From contig NZ_JAPDDT010000021.1 in the NCBI RefSeq assembly GCF_025950235.1, positions 1-64,000 on the forward strand: a stretch of DNA of 64,000 nucleotides, written 5' to 3'. This document shows positions 10,901 through 18,047 of this stretch, piece after piece. A model generated the notes under the pieces. That model saw nothing but the letters and a program-made list of their open reading frames with translations. It was not told where the DNA came from and made no database searches. The DNA comes from Luteolibacter arcticus. GTDB taxonomy: Bacteria > Verrucomicrobiota > Verrucomicrobiia > Verrucomicrobiales > Akkermansiaceae. Position 1 is the first letter of the stretch. Every line of letters begins with the position of its first letter. Both the position numbers and the translations under genes were made by a program.

Positions 10901-10968
10901 GCTCGCAGAACGGCCGCCGCGACCAAGTTGATCAGGAGAAATGCAATTCGCTTGCCTCGTGTCATCAT
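4906..10968 (-). CDS. Giant secreted DUF3857/transglutaminase-like protein with TPR-like tail
   Basis: About 2020 aa. It starts with a signal peptide (KRIAFLLINLVAAAVLRAE). Residues ~30-280 fit DUF3857. A transglutaminase-like core follows, with Cys in GDCKDKA (about 345), His in HFNHAI (about 389) and Asp in FCDAT (about 410), so the triad looks intact. A beta-rich DUF3858-like part follows. The last ~1400 residues are all-helical with many Leu/Ala/Trp positions and read as degenerate TPRs, ending in WHYLNAVAHVGLGKPELARP. Known relatives have the DUF3857-transglutaminase core, but a tail this long is unusual. The likely place is periplasm or outer-membrane face and the substrate is unknown. 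I start at the ATG pair at 10968/10965, where the signal peptide begins, not at 11007. Confidence 0.85.
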   Translation of the reverse strand: MMTRGKRIAFLLINLVAAAVLRAEVSTTPPPEYETSIRPLLTLLEDISARKDPHAGKDEPGTVRLAEQVTRVKEDGTYLRAVHYIVQPYSTKGADATANDRYRFYSRQETVHLALARTVLPDGTSKLLGPNAAFLQKGNRGSASTYDDAQDLVVVFPDVKPGVLCEAIVVYERKEPSVKRGYSNVIDWSPGWPVGEIRHVLDFPAAWKDRLKEHAVAVKEVRATDLPAAEGRLCREWKRGSTGRPPYEPNRAPAAQVGPATWIGTFASWDEMAAWYQGLLRGQDVLDDELKAKVTEWTADAKSPREILDVLYDRVANDIRYEGLEFGVSGLQPYTCGTVWKNQYGDCKDKANLLVAMLRHRGVPAKVVLVNTDDAGVVHRDIPDFRHFNHAIAVAELPAEGGGVQQVFCDATIRHGRPGLLGPSSAGRDVLAIDGGKAQWLKTPEVDAGEDFYRFDLAVDEEGRLTGWLSITSKGYYAVRLASAYGGADRESARDRLTSLVEDFIDGAEVVDVVLPAEQRIVDEVTVKAYVTGPPRQRDNGGRLSLPFPSSPGLFNDYGDTQVRQTSYFQWRDRTRVETTVRLPAGWRPESLPQPLKLDTPAYLAEASWSHGEGTCTASLRLDCREAVIAAGAVAGPAQANRSLAAWLGVPLLLTQAEGKAADKPAPIGQVELPLMPTGQGQMTLVNRLFPAGSDAAKRRAALEKVVSYFPNDPSTVHDARVQIAYLRVLADEYPAAVAELAPLAARRPEGVDAESFAFTRYLHAMALQETGETEAALKVMRELVADAGLSDYRRGWSASLAGTWLAERKPVPVEALELLKQAVAFGGEAAEPALVVLIPAMASTGQGEALADMMAKGDALDAFEDGGASVLKQITDGVTEKAGELQPWLARARDLAEDEDRKKHLATAATALESWLSRGEAYATVRARVLAALELRGTQYFDGTKPGDTAAATEAMLDGLNGKDRKKWIATAAAYFRTFEPSPQFSRVVWHLLGHFSAVEEKDEGVLFDELAEASALLPKSDDHYWECRFTHSWRLRDTSKVKDAEAIQRAMTEDPALPADFTKTAWSALGESHELQGRWDEAAACYAKFKEDRHGFRVVVEGILRAGLLRAHLGEREDALEIWKLLADVPATTYDDSPLISEIVDAIALSADPDATLEQWKRMDGWWKDSFVPLLKSLGLEELGQRPYLADQGTAVDVRCRKALAEKDVTMVAKDLAAVGLSFRWLPCHIGSLQTMLSLYVKPLRPQTVSRQERVVEDAAAAVSIAKLSVIEYCLRLHAGMAVDRGEPALTLKLLDGQWGEAPGRGDEHRERSAYVFGMAAVASGERLPDALAISSAVIEKGPGFVNAGTWFSLHADLLAKSGKQSEAIAFLKGKSTDPAIKADAKVLDAITTKLDALTKSAGHHEGLEASVRGYIETLAPSWYANVGPADLDDPRVGDVDKVLSGDLSRFHPAERQRLRLLIALSDRATAEVRERAYGEALVEAAASCRTLPEADAVWSHAIDDEALPLTLRLPLLWKAAVSATMTGQVELLAKLAEKPVFQSFAEAYAKRYYPLLQDIAKSRRDGAGAASQAVLDRLAGKELDAVELQVAGMFHAFLLGAGDLDAAVAAREAMKSWKLAPGTSGSILTTRLAWLRLENTAKPSIEFDRAMRGIFLPVLERVAKDAPAGWEQRMNVEQLDDLTERQADGVRAATVMKAAAHDATEGARWLRYPSFWFSSGGKTDHAKALEFFKLALGIKDDFRANLALSGTLVGMELPADGSWKEIDAVLDEALKANKSQAVGALIDFWRAFRDRKVGDPVDVPQAVLNAKKMSMLGIAVYGSSMEALIANGDKAGLESLLGEIKPDDFLDGTGIATYAAALEMLGRTDELELVRESVPDVIRKEMMSAWYEGSVSSARRTLDLAAGFDHANLLPGAWRKDMATLTVDPMGAALMAARLARLDRDWQEMLAALAKVKDQAEDDETGWHYLNAVAHVGLGKPELARPHLDKVIRAGILDGASFVQAVVLLKSLDELGK

Positions 10969-11016
10969 GACGGCCAGCAGCCCACCGGAAATCCGGCAGC
11001 GCCGCAAGCCCCGCCA

Positions 11017-12474
11017 TCACAACTGGTCGGCCACCGCCTCCGCGATCGGGGCCACCGGACTGGTCGTTTCCTCGTGGCGGACCAGCTTCGACGCACGGAA
11101 GTCCGGCAGGAACACCTTCCGCTCCAGATCGCGGACGGTGGCAGGATCCGAAAAAGCCAGGTTCATCTCCCGGTTGATCCGCATGCTGAGGATGTCGAGA
11201 TTCGCCGAGCCGACCTGCGCCCAGCCGTCGCAAATGATGACCTTCATATGGGTCATCCTAGGATAGCGATAAACTTTAGCCCCGGCCTCGATCAACCCGC
11301 GGGCGGTGCCCAGATTGCCAGCGTCCATGATCGTGGAATCGCCGCGCGCCGGCAGGATCACCCGGACATCGACCCCGCGGCGCGCCGCGGCTTCCACCTC
11401 GATCGCGATGTCATCGTGCGCGAAATACGGGTTCTCGATCCAGATCCGCTTCTTCGCAGCCCGGATGCCTAAAAGCGTGGATTTGAGAATCTGCTCCTGG
11501 CCGGCCGCGGCATCGGTGCGCAGCAGCCGCAGCGGCACCCCGCCATCGACCGGCTCCGGTTTGCGGAAAAACCGCGGGCGCTGGAACATCGCGAGATCGC
11601 CCCACGGACCGGCCTTGCGCCAGGCCCGGCTGAACTCGCCCTGCAAGCGTCCCACGATTGGCCCCTCGACCTTCACCATCACGTCATGCCACTCGGAGTA
11701 GTACTCCCGGCCCATGTTCATCCCACCCATAATCGCCGTGCGGCGATCGAAAACGAGCAGCTTGGTGTGATCGCAGACGAGCCACGGATTGAGCGAGCGG
11801 CGGACCTGAATGCGCGAATCGTTCTTCAAATAAACCGCCATGTCGGCGGGCGGGACGAACCCGCGCGGGCCGGGCGTTTCCGGCGCGGCGGTGTGGGCGA
11901 AGGAGCTGCCCAGATCGTCGAAGAGGACGCGCACCGGCACGGTCTCCGCCTTGGCCTTGAGGCGGTCCGCGTACTGCACGGCGACATCGTCGTTGTCGTA
12001 GATGAAAAACTGCAGGTCCACCCGTTCCTTCGCGGCGGCGAGCCGTCGGTCCAGCTCCGGGAAAAACTCGCGACCGTCCACCAGCCACGTGAGCCGTCCG
12101 GATTCACGGTTAGGCATCCCTTGGCGATCGAGCAGCATCTCGAATTCCTCGCTGCCGGGCACCTCCACGGGAGGGGGAGTCAGATCCAGCCGCACCGGCA
12201 GATTCCCGCTCACGATTTCCTTGGGCCGGTGCCAAAAGACCGCCAAGCCGGTCCGCACCGTGGTGTAGGGTTGCCGCACCGCCGCCAAGGTCGTTGCCCG
12301 GAAGGCGCTCACCGCGAGCTGGCTTTTGCCCGTCACGGAGTCGCTTGCCTGCGGTCGCCGTTCGGCGGACCGGTCGGCATTCGAATGGAGCGAACCGCAG
12401 GCGGAAAAAACCACGGGGATGACGAGAAGGAGGGAAATCCGGGCCGGCGTGGACCGCGGGTGAAAAGACAGCAT
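11017..12474 (-). CDS. Phospholipase D-like (cardiolipin synthase-type) lipoprotein
   Basis: 485 aa from the ATG at 12474, with a lipobox FSAC after a hydrophobic stretch, so it is predicted to be lipid-anchored. It has two HKD motifs: HTKLLVFD followed by GGMN (about residue 236) and HMKVIICD followed by GSAN (about residue 408), the bipartite active site of the PLD superfamily. The order matches cardiolipin synthase/YmdC-type phosphatidyltransferases, acting on phospholipids in the envelope. The frame is open to 12507, but the first 11 residues precede the natural start of the signal. It lies 48 bp upstream of the giant transglutaminase-like gene on the same strand, so the two may be co-transcribed. 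Confidence 0.88.
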   Translation of the reverse strand: MLSFHPRSTPARISLLLVIPVVFSACGSLHSNADRSAERRPQASDSVTGKSQLAVSAFRATTLAAVRQPYTTVRTGLAVFWHRPKEIVSGNLPVRLDLTPPPVEVPGSEEFEMLLDRQGMPNRESGRLTWLVDGREFFPELDRRLAAAKERVDLQFFIYDNDDVAVQYADRLKAKAETVPVRVLFDDLGSSFAHTAAPETPGPRGFVPPADMAVYLKNDSRIQVRRSLNPWLVCDHTKLLVFDRRTAIMGGMNMGREYYSEWHDVMVKVEGPIVGRLQGEFSRAWRKAGPWGDLAMFQRPRFFRKPEPVDGGVPLRLLRTDAAAGQEQILKSTLLGIRAAKKRIWIENPYFAHDDIAIEVEAAARRGVDVRVILPARGDSTIMDAGNLGTARGLIEAGAKVYRYPRMTHMKVIICDGWAQVGSANLDILSMRINREMNLAFSDPATVRDLERKVFLPDFRASKLVRHEETTSPVAPIAEAVADQL

Positions 12475-12653
12475 CCCCCAATCAAGCGGTGGATGGCCAT
12501 CTGGCAAGAAGCGGATTCTCCGGTGAGACGGGAAATTCCCTCACAATCCGTGTCATCTGCCCCCGCCTTTTTCCCGAAACGGCGGGCTGTCACGGCCCTG
12601 CCACGCATTCAGCTTCCCGCCCCGGCATCCCGGCTGCTTCACTGGCCGCGCCG

Positions 12654-15407
12654 ATGACCGAACCCCAGCCGACCCGCGAACAGCTCCGCCTTGAAGGCTT
12701 CGAACTAATCGATGACACCCTCGCCTTCCTGATCGGCTGCCTGGGGGATGCCTTGAAGAGCCTGGGCGAGGAGGCCCTGCTCCCCTACCTGCCCTGGTCC
12801 GGCACCGTGCCCGACCAACACCCGCCGGAGGGCACCCAGCAGCTCTACTCGATCGGTTTCCAGCTCCTGAACATGGTCGAGGAACGCGTCGCCGCGGCGA
12901 TCCGCCGCGAGCGCGAAAAAGTAATCGGCCCCGACTCGATCCGCGGACTCTGGCCGCGCGCCCTCCGCGACATGACGGCACTCGGCCTGGGGCCAAAGGA
13001 AATCCTCGAAGTGCTGGCTGACGTGGACGTCCAGCCCGTCCTGACCGCCCACCCGACCGAGGCGAAGCGCGCCTCGGTCCGCGAGCGCCACCGCGCGCTC
13101 TACGAGGAACTCGTCCGCAACGAGTACCCGAAATACACCGACCGCGAGCGCCACCGCATCCGCGAGCGCATCGTGACCGCCTTGGAAACGCTGTGGCGCA
13201 CCGGCGAAATCCACCTCGTCCGGCCGGACATTTTCCGCGAGCTGCGGGACGCCATCCACTACTTGCGCGACCTGTTCCCGTCCGCGCTCAACCGCCTCGA
13301 CCTCCACTTCACCGAGGCATGGCGCGGTGCCGGCTTCCCGCTGGAAATGCTCCGCGCCGCCGGGAATATCCCGCGGCTGTCCTTCGGCTCATGGATCGGC
13401 GGCGACCGCGACGGCCACCCGCTGGTCACACCGGAAGTCACCACGAAGGCGCTGGAGATGATGCGCCGCGCGGCCTTCCAGCTCCTCAAGCGGGAGGTCG
13501 ATCAAACCGCCGGCCAGCTTACCCTCTCCCGCCAGCTCAATGAGATCCCGGATTCCTTGGAACGCCGGATCGACGAGATGACCTTCGCTCTCGGCGAGGA
13601 GGAAATCGCCAATGACCTCCACGACCGCCATCACGAGGAGCCATGGCGCCACCTCTGCGGCTTGATCGCCGCGAGATTGCAACGACAGGTCCATGGCAAG
13701 GAGGGCTACAAGACGCCGAACGAACTCGATGCCGACCTCGAGCTGTTAGCCAATGGCATCCGCGGTGCCGGCTGCGCTCTGATCGACGAACAGATCATCC
13801 GCCCGCTGCGGCAGAAGCTGGACATCTTCGGCTTCCACCTCGCATTGCTGGACGTCCGGCAGAACTCAGAATTCCACGACAAGGCGATCTCCCTGCTGCT
13901 TGCCACCGCCGGCATTCCGGAAGGCGACAGCTATGCGACCTGGCCGGAGGAAAAGCGCCTGGCTTTCCTCCAGGAAGAACTCAAATCGCCGCGCCCCTTC
14001 CTGCACGATACCGCACGCATCGGCGGCGAGGCGGACCTCGTGCTCGATACCTACCGTGTGCTGGTGAAGCATCGCGCCGAGTGGGGCGATGCCGGCCTCG
14101 GCGCGCTGATCGTCTCGATGACCCGCCAGCTTTCCGACCTGCTCGGCGTGTTCCTGCTCGCCCGCGAGGCCGGCCTGATGGAGCACGATGCCGAGGGCTC
14201 GTGGTGCGCGCTCGAAGTGGTGCCCCTGTTCGAGACCATGGACGATCTCGACCGCTCGCCCGGCATCCTCGGCCCCTTCCTCGATCACCCGATCACGCAA
14301 CGCACCAATGCCGAGCGCGCCGGCACCGGCAAGCCCAGCCAGCAGGTGATGCTTGGCTATTCCGACTCTAACAAGGACTGCGGCATCCTCGCCGCCCAAT
14401 GGGCACTCCACCGCGGGCAGGAAGCTCTGACCAAGACCGGCAATGACCACGGCGTGAAGCTGTGCTTCTTCCACGGCCGCGGCGGCACCATTTCCCGCGG
14501 TGCGGGACCGACCCATTGGTTCATGGCCGCCCTGCCCCACGGCGCGATGAGCGGCGAGTTCCGCATGACCGAGCAGGGCGAAACGATCGCCCAGAAATAC
14601 GCGAACCTCGCAAACGCCACCTACAATCTGGAGCTGTTGCTCGCCGGTGCCGCGATCACCACCGCGACCCACCGTCACACCGAGCCCAAGGCGGATCCCG
14701 CAGAACCCTTCCTTCCCTTCCTCGCGGAGAAGAGCCAGCAAGCTTACCAGTCGCTCCTCCGCACCGAGGGCTTCATCGAGTTCTATCGTCAGGCCACGCC
14801 CATCGATGCGTTGGAAAATTCGCGCATCGGCTCCCGCCCCGCGCGGCGCACCGGCAAGAAAGGCCACTCCATCGCCGACCTGCGTGCCATCCCATGGGTC
14901 TTCTCATGGACCCAGGCGCGCTTCTACCTGCCCGGCTGGTTCGGTGTCGGCTCCGCGCTGGAAGCCCTGCAAACCACCACACCCGGAGAGTTCCAGGCGC
15001 TCAAGGACGCCCTCCGGCACTCCACCTTCCTCGGCTACGTCTTTACCAACGTGGAAACCAACCTCGCCTCCGCCAATCTCGACCTCATGCATGAGTATGC
15101 CGCGCTGGTCGAGGACGCCGCGCTGCGCAAGAAGTTCATGGACCTCATCGTCGCGGAGTTCCACCGCACGCGGAATTTATTAGAGAGCCTCTACGACGGC
15201 CACCTCGATGCCCGCCGCCCCCGCATGGCCAAGACCCTGGCAATCCGCGAGGCCCCGCTGAAGACCCTCCACCGCCAGCAAATCGCCATCCTCCGCGAAT
15301 GGCGCGGCCTCGTCGCAGACGAAAAGGAAGCCGAGGCCGAAGCCATGTTCCCGAAGATGCTCCTCTCCATCAACGCGATCGCCTCCGGGTTGCGCACAAC
15401 CGGTTGA
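12654..15407 (+). CDS. ppc: Phosphoenolpyruvate carboxylase
   Basis: 917 aa, the usual length for bacterial PEPC, which carboxylates PEP to oxaloacetate to replenish the TCA cycle. Diagnostic motifs are present: VLTAHPTEAKR with the catalytic His (about 130-138), SWIGGDRDGHP, MLGYSDSNKDCG (about 568) and FHGRGGTISRG (about 608). The C-terminus ends ASGLRTTG, comparable to the xxNTG end that binds effectors in other PEPCs but with Thr-Thr-Gly. The frame extends back to 12489, but those residues are not PEPC-like, and ATG 12654 gives the usual N-terminal extension. It is divergent from the PLD-like gene, and promoters for both must lie in 12475-12653. Confidence 0.95.
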   Translation: MTEPQPTREQLRLEGFELIDDTLAFLIGCLGDALKSLGEEALLPYLPWSGTVPDQHPPEGTQQLYSIGFQLLNMVEERVAAAIRREREKVIGPDSIRGLWPRALRDMTALGLGPKEILEVLADVDVQPVLTAHPTEAKRASVRERHRALYEELVRNEYPKYTDRERHRIRERIVTALETLWRTGEIHLVRPDIFRELRDAIHYLRDLFPSALNRLDLHFTEAWRGAGFPLEMLRAAGNIPRLSFGSWIGGDRDGHPLVTPEVTTKALEMMRRAAFQLLKREVDQTAGQLTLSRQLNEIPDSLERRIDEMTFALGEEEIANDLHDRHHEEPWRHLCGLIAARLQRQVHGKEGYKTPNELDADLELLANGIRGAGCALIDEQIIRPLRQKLDIFGFHLALLDVRQNSEFHDKAISLLLATAGIPEGDSYATWPEEKRLAFLQEELKSPRPFLHDTARIGGEADLVLDTYRVLVKHRAEWGDAGLGALIVSMTRQLSDLLGVFLLAREAGLMEHDAEGSWCALEVVPLFETMDDLDRSPGILGPFLDHPITQRTNAERAGTGKPSQQVMLGYSDSNKDCGILAAQWALHRGQEALTKTGNDHGVKLCFFHGRGGTISRGAGPTHWFMAALPHGAMSGEFRMTEQGETIAQKYANLANATYNLELLLAGAAITTATHRHTEPKADPAEPFLPFLAEKSQQAYQSLLRTEGFIEFYRQATPIDALENSRIGSRPARRTGKKGHSIADLRAIPWVFSWTQARFYLPGWFGVGSALEALQTTTPGEFQALKDALRHSTFLGYVFTNVETNLASANLDLMHEYAALVEDAALRKKFMDLIVAEFHRTRNLLESLYDGHLDARRPRMAKTLAIREAPLKTLHRQQIAILREWRGLVADEKEAEAEAMFPKMLLSINAIASGLRTTG

Positions 15408-15422
15408 GCGGCTTGCAAGGCA

Positions 15423-15461
15423 GGGCGATAGGTCCCATAGGTCTTATAAGTCCTATCGCCC
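15423..15461. repeat. Inverted repeat with internal TCCCATAGGTCTTATAAG motif
   Basis: Arms GGGCGATAGG (15423-15432) and CCTATCGCCC (15452-15461) are a perfect 10-bp inverted repeat. The loop is made of near-repeats of a CCYATAGG-type hexamer. It lies just after the ppc stop codon, so it may serve as its terminator, although there is no T-tract. The internal repeats make it look like a repetitive element. Confidence 0.6.
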
Positions 15462-15540
15462 ACCGGGGCGCCCCCTCCCCGCATGCTCAGCCTGCCGACA
15501 CGGCATTAGCCGCCCGCCAAAACCATGGCAGGATGGCGAT

Positions 15541-16284
15541 GTGAAAACGAAAGCGAACACGGAAACGAACACAGACACCGGCCTCACCATCCGCCGCTCC
15601 GGCGAGCGCGGTCACGTCGACCACGGCTGGCTCGACAGCCGCTTCACCTTCTCTTTCGCGGATTACTACGATCCCGCACACATGGGCTTCCGCTCGCTGC
15701 GGGTCATCAATGACGACCGCGTCGCCCCGGGCGGGGGCTTCCCGACCCACCCGCACCGGGACATGGAGATCTTCTCCTACATCCTGGAAGGCAGCCTCGC
15801 CCACCAGGACAGCATGGGAAATGCCCGCACGCTCACGCCCGGCCAAATCCAGCTCATGAGCGCCGGCAGCGGCGTCACCCACTCGGAGTTCAATCCCTCC
15901 GCCAGCGAAACCGCCCACCTGCTCCAGATCTGGATCCTGCCCCGCCAGCGCGGCCTGACACCCCGCTACACCGAGTGGACCCCCACGCCGGAGCAAGAAG
16001 CGGCATCCAAAGTGCTCGTCGTCTCGCCCGATGGCCGCGACAGTTCCGCCACCATCGCCCAGGATGCCGACATCTACCGCCTCAAGCTCCAGCCCGGCGA
16101 AACCGTCACCCACGCCCTCTCGCCCGGTCGCGGCCTGTGGCTCCACCTCATCCGCGGCGAAGCCGAGCTGAACGGCGCGGGAATTTTTCCCGGCGATGCC
16201 GCCTCCAGCGAGCGCGCCGCCGACTACACCGTCACTGCCGGCTCCGAACCGGTCGAAGCCCTGCTCTTCGACCTCGGAGCGTGA
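15541..16284 (+). CDS. Pirin family protein (YhhW/YhaK-like bicupin)
   Basis: 247 aa bicupin. The N-terminal half has the pirin signature: VDHGWLDSRFTFSFADYYDP, a metal-binding cluster in PTHPHRDMEIFSYILEGSLAH, and MSAGSGVTHSEFNPS. These supply the His/Glu ligands of the Fe or Zn site of pirins, some of which have quercetin 2,3-dioxygenase activity. The C-terminal cupin (GRGLWLHLIRGEAELNG) is typical of the YhhW group. The start codon is GTG at 15541, preceded by an AGGA-like site; there is no upstream in-frame ATG nearby. No signal peptide, so cytoplasmic. It stands between ppc and the YceI-like gene. Confidence 0.9.
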   Translation: MKTKANTETNTDTGLTIRRSGERGHVDHGWLDSRFTFSFADYYDPAHMGFRSLRVINDDRVAPGGGFPTHPHRDMEIFSYILEGSLAHQDSMGNARTLTPGQIQLMSAGSGVTHSEFNPSASETAHLLQIWILPRQRGLTPRYTEWTPTPEQEAASKVLVVSPDGRDSSATIAQDADIYRLKLQPGETVTHALSPGRGLWLHLIRGEAELNGAGIFPGDAASSERAADYTVTAGSEPVEALLFDLGA

Positions 16285-16298
16285 AAATCATCCGACGA

Positions 16299-16354
16299 TC
16301 TACCATCCACCATCTAGAATCTGCCATCTCCAATCTAACACCTGACATCTCTGA
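16299..16354. repeat. Degenerate CCATCT-type short tandem repeat
   Basis: A stretch of about 55 bp made of loosely repeated units (CTACCATC, CACCATCT, CTGCCATCT, CCAATCT, ACCTGACATCT), ending just before the YceI start codon. It is lower in GC than its surroundings and occupies the place of the ribosome-binding region. A different but similar-looking degenerate repeat lies at 56563-56674 in front of ispF. Confidence 0.55.
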
Positions 16355-16356
16355 CC

Positions 16357-16983
16357 ATGAAAATCGACATCCTGACCCTTCCCGCCGCCCTCTTCGCCCT
16401 GAGCCTCGTCTCTTGCGAAAATCCGGCCGATAAGACCTCCGACGCCGCCGTGAAAGACAAGGTCGAGAAGACCACCGACACCGCCGCCGGCACGAAATAC
16501 GTCTTCACGCCGGATTCGAAGATCGAATTCACCGGCTCCAAGGTCACCGGCAAGCACGACGGTGCCTTCAAGACCTTCACCGGTCACTTCACCGTGAAGG
16601 ACGGCAAGCCTGTCGGCAACGACCACAAGGTCGTCATCGACATGGCGTCCACCTGGTCCGACGCCGAGAAGCTCACTACTCACCTCAAGTCCCCGGATTT
16701 CTTCGACGTGGAGAAGTTCAAGGAGAGCACCTTCGACGTGACCGAAATCAAGCCCGGTGACAGCGGCAGCTACACCGTGGCCGGAAACTTCACCCTCCAT
16801 GGCGTGACCAAGAACATCAGCTTCCCGGCCACCGTCACCCAAGGCACGGATACCGTGACCATCAAGGCCGAGTTCGACATCAAGCGGAAGGACTTCGGCA
16901 TCGTCTATCCCGGCAAGGCCGAGGACCTGATCCGCGACGAAGTGGTGATCCGCCTCGACCTCACCGCCAAGCCGGAGGCCTGA
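16357..16983 (+). CDS. YceI-like lipoprotein
   Basis: 208 aa. A lipoprotein signal with lipobox LVSC puts the lipidated Cys at residue 20. A short Lys/Asp/Thr-rich linker leads into a YceI domain from about residue 47: YVFTPDSKIEFTGSKVTGKH, a two-strand repeat, SPDFFDVEKFKESTFDVTEI, then GNFTLHGVTKNISFPA and a final DFGIVYPGKAEDLIRDEVVI. YceI proteins are lipocalin-like barrels that bind polyisoprenoid or amphiphilic ligands in the periplasm. Lipid anchoring is a common variation in Bacteroidetes and Verrucomicrobia. ATG 16357 is fixed by the signal peptide. A strong terminator follows at 17007. Confidence 0.92.
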   Translation: MKIDILTLPAALFALSLVSCENPADKTSDAAVKDKVEKTTDTAAGTKYVFTPDSKIEFTGSKVTGKHDGAFKTFTGHFTVKDGKPVGNDHKVVIDMASTWSDAEKLTTHLKSPDFFDVEKFKESTFDVTEIKPGDSGSYTVAGNFTLHGVTKNISFPATVTQGTDTVTIKAEFDIKRKDFGIVYPGKAEDLIRDEVVIRLDLTAKPEA

Positions 16984-17006
16984 TCCAATTGGTCTGAAAC
17001 GATTCC

Positions 17007-17040
17007 AAGCGGCCGGGAGCCCGTCTCCCGGCCGCTTTTT
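17007..17040 (+). terminator. Rho-independent terminator after the YceI-like gene
   Basis: A 13-bp GC-rich stem (AAGCGGCCGGGAG paired with CTCCCGGCCGCTT) with a five-base loop is followed by a run of five T. It is 23 bp after the stop codon of the lipoprotein gene. Confidence 0.9.
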
Positions 17041-17088
17041 CGTGGAGTCATCGCGCGTTCTCGACATCCGGCCGGCCTTTCCCCCAGC

Positions 17089-17538
17089 ATGGCGGAAAGC
17101 ATGCCCATCGACCTCACCGACCGCATTCAGCAATTCCGTCACGCCGGCCATCAACTCGGCGACGCGCCATCGCCGGATGACTTGGCGACCCTGTTCCGCG
17201 CGCTGGTCATGTATCCCCTGCCTCCGGATGCCGCAGCCGTTCCGGCGACCACCGAGGGCGAGGTGCTCAACCGCTACCGCGTCTACCCGGCTGCGGCGCA
17301 GACCTCGGCGCTGGTCTCGACGGACATCCCGGCCGCCGGCACCTGGGACCACCCGGTCACGCTCTTGGAGGCCTCCGCCGTGGACCTGCGGCTCGTCTCC
17401 TTCTTCGACTGGGAAACGGCCGGCACCCGGGATCTCCAGTTCCTCCGCGTCCGCATCGTCCACGCCAATGACCCGTCGCTGGTCGGTCGCGACGCCCTGC
17501 TGGAAACCAGCGATTGCCGGGTGGAGTATGTCGATTGA
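17089..17538 (+). CDS. Hypothetical protein, about 149 aa
   Basis: I do not recognise this protein. It is soluble with no signal peptide. The first ~50 residues are helical (DRIQQFRHAGHQLGDAPS) and the rest is beta-rich with DLRLVSFFDWETAG and LQFLRVRIVHANDP segments. A second start, ATG 17101, is possible. A competing frame (17042-17542) gives Arg/Pro-rich sequence and is rejected. The next gene starts 10 bp after its stop, so the two are probably co-transcribed. Confidence 0.6.
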   Translation: MAESMPIDLTDRIQQFRHAGHQLGDAPSPDDLATLFRALVMYPLPPDAAAVPATTEGEVLNRYRVYPAAAQTSALVSTDIPAAGTWDHPVTLLEASAVDLRLVSFFDWETAGTRDLQFLRVRIVHANDPSLVGRDALLETSDCRVEYVD

Positions 17539-17548
17539 TTGAGCGGCC

Positions 17549-17965
17549 ATGGATGCCTGGTCCATCGTCGGTTTCATCCAGAGCGGCCTGCTGTGGATCC
17601 TCGCTGGCGTCTCGCTGCTATGGATTTTCCGCAGGATCGAGGATGCCGCCGCAGTCCGCCTCCTCTCCCCCGTCCTGATTCTGCAGGCGGTTACCTCCCT
17701 GATCTGGGGCTACGTCATCGCCATGGAGCTGTTCGTCGCCCGCTACAGCGGGGCCATTTACACGGCAGAAGCCACGAATCTCCGCCTGAATGGCCCCTAC
17801 TGGTGGGTCTACTGGCTTCTGTTCGCGGCCCCTCTCGTCTCGCTGGCGTTCCTGATTCCCCGGGTGCGGCGCTCAATGCCGGTCGTGGCGGGAATCTCCC
17901 TGTTTGCCTTTTCCGTGGTCTGCTCCGGCCTCCTGCTCGGGATGGCCAAGGCAGCATCTCCCTAA
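17549..17965 (+). CDS. Small integral membrane protein, four predicted TM helices
   Basis: 138 aa with four hydrophobic segments at about residues 5-26, 38-60, 81-102 and 110-132, joined by short charged loops. The N-terminus is MDAWSIVGFIQSGLLWILAG. No family is recognised. The small size and four-helix topology resemble many uncharacterised inner-membrane proteins of verrucomicrobia. It follows the preceding hypothetical gene by 10 bp and may be translationally linked to it. The frame is unambiguous because of the hydrophobic pattern. Confidence 0.7.
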   Translation: MDAWSIVGFIQSGLLWILAGVSLLWIFRRIEDAAAVRLLSPVLILQAVTSLIWGYVIAMELFVARYSGAIYTAEATNLRLNGPYWWVYWLLFAAPLVSLAFLIPRVRRSMPVVAGISLFAFSVVCSGLLLGMAKAASP

Positions 17966-18047
17966 GGCCCCCCTTTTTTCGGCTTTCCGAAGGACTTGGC
18001 CACCGGCGCAATCCGTGCTAACAGTCTTGGCCTCTCCCGTCCCCAGC

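Noticed and set aside
17042..17542. A 166-codon frame overlapping the 149-aa hypothetical protein
   Set aside because: Its translation is Arg/Pro/Ser-rich and typical of a shifted high-GC frame; the other frame is more natural.
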